From Candidatus Altarchaeales archaeon (GTDB lineage: Archaea > Altiarchaeota > Altiarchaeia > IMC4 > SCGC-AAA252-I15), in NCBI GenBank assembly GCA_016867655.1, contig VGJA01000052.1:1-7231 (forward strand): a stretch of 7,231 nt of DNA, in the 5' to 3' direction. Made by a program: the position numbers and the translations under genes. This document shows positions 1-5,117 of the stretch, piece after piece. Numbering within the stretch: position 1 is the stretch's first letter; every line of letters starts with the position of its first letter. The notes under the pieces were generated by a model, which ran no database searches, was not told where the DNA came from, and saw only the letters and a list, made by a program, of their open reading frames with translations.

Positions 1-1
1 A

Positions 2-148
2 ATTTCATTCATCGCCACAGTATACTCCAACTCAACCTCAAACATAACACTTGAAAGATTAGAAGTCTATAACGAACAAGGCAATCTGCTAGAAAACCAA
101 ACCATAAACAAAATACTCTTTAGAGAGATGTATACTAGTATAAAGTAG
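2..148 (+). pseudogene. Truncated paralog of the N-terminal domain of the large surface protein
   Basis: The left edge is open in frame 2 and translates for 48 codons to a TAG at 146-148. About 37 codons (2-112) align without gaps to the N-terminal domain of the large surface gene (787-897). Both contain IATV, SNST, NITL and LEVYNEQG, and the DNA is also clearly similar. After about base 112 the similarity stops abruptly and a short unrelated tail (ending YTSIK) leads into the stop. The full-length relative continues for roughly another 1000 residues, so this copy is either broken or a very short remnant. I infer a tandem duplication of a surface-protein gene whose first copy was later truncated. 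The 5' end lies outside the window, so it could instead be the tail of a different protein that ends with this domain. Confidence 0.7.
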
Positions 149-159
149 AATATACTAGT
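131..159. repeat. Perfect 12-bp palindrome TATACTAGTATA plus a second TATACTAGT copy
   Basis: TATACTAGTATA at 131-142 is a perfect palindrome, and TATACTAGT recurs at 151-159, giving a 20-bp period. The first copy overlaps the end of the truncated reading frame; the second precedes the AT-rich promoter region of the small membrane-protein gene. The 20-bp spacing is about two helical turns, so a dimeric regulator bound on one DNA face is possible. The copies could also mark the junction where the paralog was cut off. Function is not shown. Confidence 0.4.
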
Positions 160-171
160 TTATTATACATG

Positions 172-179
172 TATTTAAA
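172..179 (+). promoter_or_regulatory. TATA-like box for the small membrane-protein gene
   Basis: TATTTAAA lies about 40 nt before the ATG at 216, which would put transcription start about 15 nt upstream of the gene. An alternative box, TTTATTATA, sits at 159-167. There is no clear Shine-Dalgarno site before the ATG. The short inverted repeat GATAA/TTATC at 188-202 lies in the predicted leader. Confidence 0.4.
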
Positions 180-215
180 CCCAACGAGATAATCATCTTA
201 TCAGAACTCGAAAAA

Positions 216-524
216 ATGATAAGTAAAAGGATAAAGTACATGATAGTGGGGGGGATACTAGGCCTACTATGGGGGGGCTTATTTAGCCCGTTATTTAGCT
301 TAATTATCTTTGAGCTAATGCCAAAAGACTTATTTAACCAATTGGGATATATCTTATCTTTTGTCATAGCCTTTCCTTTCGAGTTTTCAATATACCTTAC
401 AAAGCATACTTTCTGTTTAAACACTGATTGTCCACCGCTAATGATAGTTCCCATCGTTATATTTTCAGCTATGATTGGAACCACAATTGGACTATTCATT
501 AGCATTATATATGCATCAAGATGA
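216..524 (+). CDS. Small orphan membrane protein, 102 aa, about three transmembrane segments
   Basis: I do not recognise a family. The protein starts with a short basic stretch (MISKRIKY), then shows three long hydrophobic segments at about residues 9-32, 42-62 and 76-98, the first rich in Gly. Two Cys in CLNTDC (about 68-73) lie in the loop before the last segment. The gene is much more AT-rich than those downstream but contains two G7 runs (248-254 and 271-277) inside the first membrane segment. A later ATG at 240 is possible. It sits alone between a truncated surface-protein remnant and the full-length paralog, with its own AT-rich promoter region. No function is inferred beyond membrane location. 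Real-gene status rests on the long uninterrupted frame and the coherent membrane topology. Confidence 0.6.
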   Translation: MISKRIKYMIVGGILGLLWGGLFSPLFSLIIFELMPKDLFNQLGYILSFVIAFPFEFSIYLTKHTFCLNTDCPPLMIVPIVIFSAMIGTTIGLFISIIYASR

Positions 525-560
525 GTCAAATAAGAAAAAATTGCAAAACAATTAGAGTAT

Positions 561-629
561 AAGTGTGTTGCCCCAGCCAGTTTCGGTGGCTGGGGGCAGG
601 CACCATATCCCCTTTAGGGGATTTCACTT
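561..629 (+). promoter_or_regulatory. Structured leader, possible three-way-junction cis-regulatory RNA
   Basis: Three stems can be paired by eye. The outer stem is AAGTG (561-565) with CACTT (625-629). The second is a long hairpin: GCCCCAGCCA (570-579), a 7-nt loop, then TGGCTGGGG and C (587-597), with one bulged G. The third is a perfect hairpin: ATCCCC (607-612), loop TTTA, GGGGAT (617-622). Two nucleotides later comes the Shine-Dalgarno GGAGGG. The arrangement suggests an RNA that could control access to the ribosome-binding site of the large surface gene. I do not recognise it as a known riboswitch class: the core motifs of the c-di-GMP, purine, fluoride and hammerhead RNAs are not visible. 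It could also be only a stable leader, or the terminator of the preceding gene. Confidence 0.5.
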
Positions 630-630
630 T

Positions 631-636
631 GGAGGG
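631..636 (+). promoter_or_regulatory. Strong Shine-Dalgarno site fixing the start at 643
   Basis: GGAGGG lies 6 nt before the ATG at 643. This decides the start of the large surface gene against an in-frame upstream ATG at 565. The 26 extra residues from 565 would be translated from the hairpin leader, and they would bury the signal peptide. Confidence 0.85.
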
Positions 637-642
637 ACCAAA

Positions 643-3600
643 ATGAGTAGATGCCAATTAAAGTATGGGAAGAGAATTTATAAAAGCGTTTTTGTTCTGA
701 TGTATTTTTTAGCAGTTGTAAATGGTGCTTCGGCCGAAACCAATTTGATTTTGGATGGCTCTAGCGTATTACGCTCTGGAAACACTATAACGATTATCGC
801 AACAGTATTCTCCAACTCAACCCATAACATAACTTTAGACAGCTTGGAAGTCTACAATGAACAGGGCTATCGGCTGGAAACCCTAGCTGTAAACCAGAAT
901 CTGTCGAACACTAGCTTCTCACAGGGATTCACATTTGATGTAAGCCAGATAAAAGAGTCTCCACAACTGTGGGACAACCTTGCCATTCTCATATCAGCCA
1001 CTGTAACAGAAGAGGGCATGCAATCTAGCATAAACCAAACCCACATAGTTGAAATACAACCACTATTCAGACCACCAGACCCAAACACAGGAGAACAACC
1101 AACAACAAAAACAACAGGAACATACGAACCATATGTAAGATCGGCTACTCTTTCTGTACCAATATATGCTAGAGGAGATCAACACTTACACTCGGAGCAT
1201 TCGATAAATTTTCCATTAGAACGAGATATCCCCCCCATCCACAACATGTCAGCCTCTGCTAGGTCAGTGGGTTTGGATTGGGTTATTTTTACTGAACATT
1301 CTACTCATATAACTCATGACGAATGGCTGCAAGGTAGAGGAGAGTGTGATAATGAGGATTCTAGTAGCTTTAGATGTATGTATGGCTCTGAATTGGCTTT
1401 AAAGCAGCGTGGAACTGATTGTTCTTTTGAGGAGTATCTATCTTACAATCTGAGTAATTATGTTGCTGGTGAATGTGGTGGATATTTCCCTTATTGCTGG
1501 TGTGATGACCCTCAAACTGGAATAGATAGTGTTAGGAATGTTAATGGTTTTGGTTTTTTGGCTCATCCTTTTGACCCACATAAACCGTGGGTGGATTGGA
1601 ATGTGAATGGCTGGACTGGTTTAGAAATTATGAATGGTCCTTGGGATAATGCTGACGACCAGGCGGTTCAAAGGTGGGTTCAGCTTTTGCTGGCTGAAAC
1701 GAATCCCAACGATGGTTTTAGGGTTGGCATTGGCAACAGCGACGCGCACCATTTGAACGAGGTAGGCAGTTCTTACAGCATGTGTTATTTGGATGATTTC
1801 AACGAAGCGGAGATAAACAAAGGCTTGAAGAGAGGCAGCTGCATGGCTTCCAACGACGGCGGCTTTGTGGTTTCCGAAGTTAGGGACAACAGCAACACAG
1901 CCAAAATGGGCGGAGTACTGACGACTTCAGGACAAGTGAACGTCACAATCTACCATGGAGTAGTAAACAAATGCAACCTAAGGCTGATTAAAGGCGTTTT
2001 AGGCCAAAGCGAGACCGTGTTGAAAACCTGGAGTAACATACAATATGACACTGGCTCGCCAAGGAGTTTTGTGGACACGCCCACAGCCAACAGCTACTAC
2101 AGAGTAGAATGCATCGGCTCAAGCAACACAAACATTAGGACATACACTAACCCTATTTGGGTTTTGTTTGACCCGGCGCCTAGTTCTAGTAGTAGCAGTA
2201 GTAGCTCTAGTAGTAGTTTGAGGAGTAGTTCGTCTCGTAGTAGCAGCAGTAGTTTTGGTTCTTCGAGCAGCTCCAGTTTTGCGTCTACCAGCTCTAGTTC
2301 TAGTAGAAGAAGCAGTAGCATATCGAGCAGTTCTGCCAATAGTGTTAGCAGCAGTGCCGCTTCCTCGAGCAGCAGCTCGAGTGTCGAGTCCTCGACGAGC
2401 GGCATGAGTTCGAGCAGTAGCTCGAATGCCTCATCAGAGGCATCTTCAAGCTCAAGTTTTGTTTCCACCAGCAGTAGCTCCAGCCGTAGGAGTAGTAGTG
2501 TTGCTTCTTCAAGCAGTACTAGCAGCAGCAGTAGCAGTTCGACCAGCCGGCGTTCGAGCTCTAGTAGCAGCAGCAGCCGGAGCAGTAGCAGTAGGACGAC
2601 TACAACTCATGGGCCAGGTCCTACAAGCGCTCCTACCAGCGAGTCCAGCAGTAGTAGCAGTAGTTCTAGTAGTAGGGTTTCCACTACACTAGTTTCCATA
2701 CAATTGGTTTCAGGCTGGAATTTGTTTGGCGTGCCTGTGAACGGCTCCAACGGGAATGCCAGCAGTGTGTTGTCTAGGACCAACTGCGGCCGGATTGCCA
2801 GGTATGTCAATAACGGCAGCAATGCGCTTTGGGAGGAGTATTACACGTCTCCAGTCAATGGGGGAGTGAACTTTAATCTAAGTTTGGGTGAAGGATATTT
2901 CGCCAAATGCGACAACAACGTAACACTGAATTTGTCTGGAAGAAAGGTGGAAGGATTCAACTCCACATTATTCTACGAGTGGAACATAATGGCTTGGACT
3001 AATGTTACCGGCACCAGCAACGCCAGCCGCGTGTTGAACAACATTCCAAACGCCTACCGCATAGCACGCTACGCCAACAACGGCGACGGCAACGCACTAT
3101 GGGAGGAATACTACACCAGCCCGGTTTCAGGCGGAACAGACTTCACAGTAAACCACACTCAAGGTTATTTCATCAAAACAAGCCAAACCACAAGCTGGGT
3201 TAGAATGAGCGTGTTAGGAGGTAAAACACTTCTTGGAACTGCTATTTCACTGCCAAACTCATCAGGCGGCGGAGGCTACTACAAAACAATGCCCTGCTAC
3301 GCCCAACTGCTCTACGGGACGGTAAAATACCCCAATGGTAGTAGTCCAACAACAGCGCAATACAAAAACATAACCCTGGAAAAAAGGAATATTGGAGTGT
3401 ATTTCACGGTCTACGGAGCAAACAATAGATACAACAGCACCTACTACGCAGCCAACAGCCACACCTACAACAGCGGAAGTTTGTTCATAACAATAAACTT
3501 CCCTGCAGTAATCTACAATGTAGATGGTGAGGAAGGAAAAAAGGAGAATATTTCAGGTTGTATCAACCAAGGAACAGACAAAATAAACCTCACAGTGACA

Positions 3601-3954
3601 GACGGCGTGCTTGCAGGTTTTAAACGAGTCACAACCTCAGGAGAAACAACAAACTTTGGGGAAATAGTATTAACACAAGCCACAACAACCACCACAAGAA
3701 CGACAACCACGACCACCACAACTACTAGGGCAACCACAACCAGCACTACCACCACAACAAGGAGGACCACCACCACACTAGCTCTTGGCAACCCGAAGCT
3801 GCCCAAATGCCACAACGACAAATGCACTCCAACTTACCCCTGCAGCCGCGGCTTAGGAGACTGCGACACCAACCGAGACTGCGTAAACAGTATTTGTGAA
3901 TATGACGTCGGCAGAGAATACGGCTGCAACCCGACAGTAGACATGTGCATCTAA
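643..3954 (+). CDS. Secreted multidomain PHP (CehA/McbA-like) metallohydrolase surface protein, 1103 aa
   Basis: The start follows a strong Shine-Dalgarno site and gives a good signal peptide: basic residues to K14, a hydrophobic core (about 16-26), then GASA|E at 31/32. Next come an N-terminal beta domain rich in N-x-S/T sequons (about 32-165) and a PHP phosphoesterase-like domain (about 170-430). The PHP domain has all the expected metal-ligand motifs: GDQHLH (D179, H181, H183), TEH (E218, H219), GSE (E250), AHPFD (H308) and NSDAHH (D367, H369). This pattern fits the CehA/McbA branch of secreted metal-dependent hydrolases; the substrate is unknown. After a beta region follow a Ser-rich linker (514-678), two about 88-residue 'WN' repeats (about 684-850), a beta-rich domain (about 860-1010), a Thr-rich linker (1014-1045) and a C-terminal module with eight Cys (1056-1102). 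There is no C-terminal membrane anchor, so it is probably secreted or held by other surface parts. Many sequons suggest N-glycosylation. The metallohydrolase call is firm; the biological role is not known. Confidence 0.88.
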   Translation: MSRCQLKYGKRIYKSVFVLMYFLAVVNGASAETNLILDGSSVLRSGNTITIIATVFSNSTHNITLDSLEVYNEQGYRLETLAVNQNLSNTSFSQGFTFDVSQIKESPQLWDNLAILISATVTEEGMQSSINQTHIVEIQPLFRPPDPNTGEQPTTKTTGTYEPYVRSATLSVPIYARGDQHLHSEHSINFPLERDIPPIHNMSASARSVGLDWVIFTEHSTHITHDEWLQGRGECDNEDSSSFRCMYGSELALKQRGTDCSFEEYLSYNLSNYVAGECGGYFPYCWCDDPQTGIDSVRNVNGFGFLAHPFDPHKPWVDWNVNGWTGLEIMNGPWDNADDQAVQRWVQLLLAETNPNDGFRVGIGNSDAHHLNEVGSSYSMCYLDDFNEAEINKGLKRGSCMASNDGGFVVSEVRDNSNTAKMGGVLTTSGQVNVTIYHGVVNKCNLRLIKGVLGQSETVLKTWSNIQYDTGSPRSFVDTPTANSYYRVECIGSSNTNIRTYTNPIWVLFDPAPSSSSSSSSSSSSLRSSSSRSSSSSFGSSSSSSFASTSSSSSRRSSSISSSSANSVSSSAASSSSSSSVESSTSGMSSSSSSNASSEASSSSSFVSTSSSSSRRSSSVASSSSTSSSSSSSTSRRSSSSSSSSRSSSSRTTTTHGPGPTSAPTSESSSSSSSSSSRVSTTLVSIQLVSGWNLFGVPVNGSNGNASSVLSRTNCGRIARYVNNGSNALWEEYYTSPVNGGVNFNLSLGEGYFAKCDNNVTLNLSGRKVEGFNSTLFYEWNIMAWTNVTGTSNASRVLNNIPNAYRIARYANNGDGNALWEEYYTSPVSGGTDFTVNHTQGYFIKTSQTTSWVRMSVLGGKTLLGTAISLPNSSGGGGYYKTMPCYAQLLYGTVKYPNGSSPTTAQYKNITLEKRNIGVYFTVYGANNRYNSTYYAANSHTYNSGSLFITINFPAVIYNVDGEEGKKENISGCINQGTDKINLTVTDGVLAGFKRVTTSGETTNFGEIVLTQATTTTTRTTTTTTTTTRATTTSTTTTTRRTTTTLALGNPKLPKCHNDKCTPTYPCSRGLGDCDTNRDCVNSICEYDVGREYGCNPTVDMCI
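2182..2676 (+). repeat. Ser-rich low-complexity linker (165 aa) coded by mixed Ser codons
   Basis: Residues 514-678 of the surface protein are mostly Ser with scattered Arg, plus a short break rich in Thr, Pro and Gly (THGPGPTSAPTSES). It separates the enzyme part from the C-terminal repeat part and looks like an extended, possibly O-glycosylated spacer. Ser is written with interleaved AGT, AGC, TCT, TCG and TCC codons. A segment of about 19-20 codons with the pattern SSSSFxSTSSSSSRRSSS occurs twice, at 2260-2319 and 2443-2499. Leu-rich and Ala/Val-rich open frames on the other strand or in other frames here are by-products of this composition. Confidence 0.9.
2692..3198 (+). repeat. Two tandem 'WN' domain repeats of about 88 residues
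   Basis: Each copy has a WN core near its start (SGWNLFGVP, W692; YEWNIMAW, W780), then an Asn/Ser stretch, then RIARY-x-NNG-NALWEEYYTSPV (from residues 717 and 806) and a GYF motif. The period is 88-89 residues. The RIARY to TSPV core is almost identical in protein, yet most synonymous third positions differ. The module resembles the 'GWNL' beta-sandwich repeats seen in microbial surface proteins; that family link is inferred from the motif only. Confidence 0.8.
3682..3777 (+). repeat. Thr-rich low-complexity linker (32 aa)
   Basis: Residues 1014-1045 are almost all Thr, broken by a few Arg, one Ala and one Ser, written mainly with ACA and ACC codons. The tract tethers the C-terminal eight-Cys module to the rest of the surface protein. 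Like the Ser-rich linker it is a likely O-glycosylation spacer, but with a different residue, so the two linkers were acquired or expanded separately. Confidence 0.9.
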
Positions 3955-3958
3955 CAGG

Positions 3959-3994
3959 TATTTTTATGCTATAGCTTCCTATAGTATTCTATAT
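3959..3994 (+). promoter_or_regulatory. Toxin-antitoxin promoter with 10-bp-phased CTATAG operator
   Basis: A T-rich TATA-like box (TATTTTTAT, 3959-3967) lies about 29 nt before the antitoxin ATG, so the transcript is probably leaderless. Immediately after it CTATAG occurs at 3969-3974 and 3979-3984, and CTATAT at 3989-3994 overlaps the start codon. Repeat starts are exactly 10 bp apart. The first copy lies in a palindrome, GCTATAGC (3968-3975). Ribbon-helix-helix antitoxins commonly bind such short phased sites to repress their own operon, so this is the likely autoregulatory operator. Confidence 0.6.
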
Positions 3995-4211
3995 GATTAC
4001 GACCATTCAGGTGGATGTTGACCTTTTGGAGGAGTTGAAAAGTAGGAAGCTTTTCGACCGCGAGAGCTATGCAGACGTAATTAGGGATTTGATTGAGGAC
4101 TCCAAGGAGCTTAACGAGGAAACCAAGAGAGAGATTGCGAAGGCTCGCGCTGAGATAAAGTCTGGCAGATACTACACTTTAGGTGAAGTCAAAAAACAGC
4201 TGGGTGTGTGA
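3993..4211 (+). CDS. RelB-like ribbon-helix-helix antitoxin, 72 aa
   Basis: This is the antitoxin half of a type II toxin-antitoxin operon. Residues 1-35 give the ribbon-helix-helix pattern: a short beta-strand (TTIQVDVD), helix one (LLEELKSRK), a turn, and helix two (ESYADVIRDLIED). This part should dimerise and bind the operator. The charged C-terminal half (about 36-72), ending in AKAR...GRYYTLGEVKKQLG, resembles the toxin-wrapping tail of archaeal RelB-type antitoxins. The start is fixed by the TATA spacing and by the beta-strand beginning at residue 2. The stop codon TGA overlaps the downstream ATG by one base (TGATG), so antitoxin and toxin are translationally coupled. The family is clear; the exact subfamily name (RelB or another RHH group) is less sure. 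Confidence 0.85.
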   Translation: MITTIQVDVDLLEELKSRKLFDRESYADVIRDLIEDSKELNEETKREIAKARAEIKSGRYYTLGEVKKQLGV

Positions 4212-4462
4212 TGGCCTACATGATTGTATTCTCAGAATCAGCCTTAAAGCAGCTTAAGAAACTTGACAGAGAACTTCAAGAGCGCATTACTGCAGTCTTG
4301 GAGCGCATACGCCTTAGGCCAGAAGTGTATGTGAGAAAGTTGGTTGGCGAGCCAGGCTACAGGCTGCGCGTTGGCGACTATAGGGTAATAGTGGACTTGG
4401 ACAAAGAACACCTGCTGGTGCTTGTGATAAAGATAGGTCATAGGAAAAGTATATACAAATAA
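4211..4462 (+). CDS. RelE/ParE-superfamily toxin (probable mRNA interferase), 83 aa
   Basis: The protein has the compact RelE fold signature: an N-terminal strand (MAYMIVFS), a long helical hairpin (about 10-36), then YRLRVGDYRVIVDL (50-63) and a C-terminal strand with HRKSIYK (77-83). In archaeal RelE the Arg residues of the Y-R-x-R-x-G-D-Y-R stretch and a C-terminal Arg are important for ribosome-dependent mRNA cleavage; here R51, R53, R58 and R78 occupy those places and the penultimate Tyr is kept, so the toxin looks intact. I chose ATG 4211, which gives the usual M-x-Y start and overlaps the antitoxin stop by one base. GTG 4208 would add one residue, and ATG 4220 would cut into the first strand. 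It converges with the next gene, leaving 15 bp between stops. Confidence 0.85.
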   Translation: MAYMIVFSESALKQLKKLDRELQERITAVLERIRLRPEVYVRKLVGEPGYRLRVGDYRVIVDLDKEHLLVLVIKIGHRKSIYK

Positions 4463-4477
4463 GGTTAGGGGGAGGGT

Positions 4478-4870
4478 TTATTTTCCTTCTTCCAGTATTT
4501 TTATTATTCTCCTCCGCGCGTTTTCCAGCTCCACTTCCAGCAGCCCGCGGTTGGCCAGTGCAGGGACTATTGCAACCAGTGCTGTGTCCAAGCCTGGTAG
4601 TATGAAGAACATGACGTCGTATTTACCCAATTCGAAGTAGACTTTGTCCAAGCCGTATTCGGAGTAGTGGCCGATGACGTCAAAGAGCGCGTCCATCGTG
4701 CCCTTCAACGTCTCCCACACCGGCGTTATTTCTTTTTTGAACTGGTCTGACATGGACACAATTCCTTCAAGGTTTTTCCGCGCGACCATGCAGGCTAATA
4801 CATCCTCCAAGGGCGTTAAGTCCTCATCCAAAACATTTTTGACCTGGTCTTCCTTTGTGGGGTCTGGCAT
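4478..4870 (-). CDS. Roadblock/LC7-domain protein, 130 aa
   Basis: The length and the C-terminal half fit the roadblock/LC7 fold. An amphipathic N-terminal helix (about 18-31) is followed by a short strand (LEGIVSMSD), a central helix (about 47-70), a strand pair (VYFELGKYDVMFFIL, then TALVAIVP) and a last helix after NRGLLEVELENARRRI. In archaea such proteins usually dimerise and act with small GTPases or other NTPases, often in polarity or signalling. I chose ATG 4870 because a TATA-like box lies about 31 nt upstream. The open frame continues upstream only through Cys-rich translation of the tandem-repeat region, which looks non-coding. The neighbour on the same strand is a KaiC-like ATPase, a possible partner. 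The family call comes from the pattern only; the canonical Gly-rich turn near the N-terminus is weak. Confidence 0.7.
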   Translation of the reverse strand: MPDPTKEDQVKNVLDEDLTPLEDVLACMVARKNLEGIVSMSDQFKKEITPVWETLKGTMDALFDVIGHYSEYGLDKVYFELGKYDVMFFILPGLDTALVAIVPALANRGLLEVELENARRRIIKILEEGK

Positions 4871-4896
4871 TGTTGTTAGTAGTATGTGCCTAGGAT

Positions 4897-4906
4897 TAAA
4901 TAAATA
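4897..4906 (-). promoter_or_regulatory. TATA-like box for the roadblock gene
   Basis: On the reverse strand TATTTATTTA is centred about 31 nt before the ATG at 4870, giving a predicted leader of only about 5 nt. No Shine-Dalgarno site fits, consistent with a leaderless transcript. The tandem-repeat array begins only about 10 bp upstream of this box. Confidence 0.55.
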
Positions 4907-4916
4907 GATTGCCGTG

Positions 4917-5080
4917 GTGGCTGGAAATGCACAGAGGCAGGCATACAATTGGAACATGCACAACAAAAGACAAGCAACTGGAAGACGCAAAGCAGAAGGG
5001 CATGCAATTGGAACATGCACAACAAAAGACAAGCAACTGGAACACGCAAGGCAGAAAGGCATAGATAGCTGGAGTGAAAC
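4917..5080. repeat. Degenerate 29/30-bp tandem repeat array in the intergenic spacer
   Basis: The largest exact period is 59 bp: a block starting CAATTGGAACATGC recurs at 4946 and 5005. Each 59-bp block is itself two related halves, GCAATTGGAACATGC... (29 bp) and GCAACTGGAA-ACGC... (30 bp). Reading in half units gives copies at about 4917-4945 (diverged), 4945-4973, 4974-5003, 5004-5032 and 5033-5062, with a decayed sixth from 5063. Copies abut without spacers, so this is not a CRISPR array. The period is near three helical turns. The array ends next to the roadblock promoter, so phased protein binding is one possibility; a neutral minisatellite is another. Confidence 0.85.
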
Positions 5081-5117
5081 AATCAGTTTACGCCGCGACC
5101 TGGTCTTGAAAGAAAAC

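Noticed and set aside
131..159. Insertion-sequence end or transposon inverted repeat
   Set aside because: The palindrome is short and AT-rich, with no transposase frame and no matching partner end in the window.
565..642. Upstream in-frame ATG adding 26 residues to the surface protein
   Set aside because: It lies inside the hairpin leader, has no ribosome site and would bury the signal peptide. The GGAGGG at 631-636 points to 643.
2097..2468. Leu/Glu-rich reverse frame and similar frames opposite the Ser and Thr tracts
   Set aside because: Low-complexity shadows of repetitive Ser and Thr codons.
4871..5062. 64-residue N-terminal extension of the roadblock gene on the reverse strand
   Set aside because: It is Cys/Leu-rich translation of the tandem repeats, it crosses the TATA box, and it does not fit the family's usual length.
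4917..5080. CRISPR-like array
   Set aside because: The repeats are degenerate and directly abutting, with no unique spacers, and there are no cas genes nearby.
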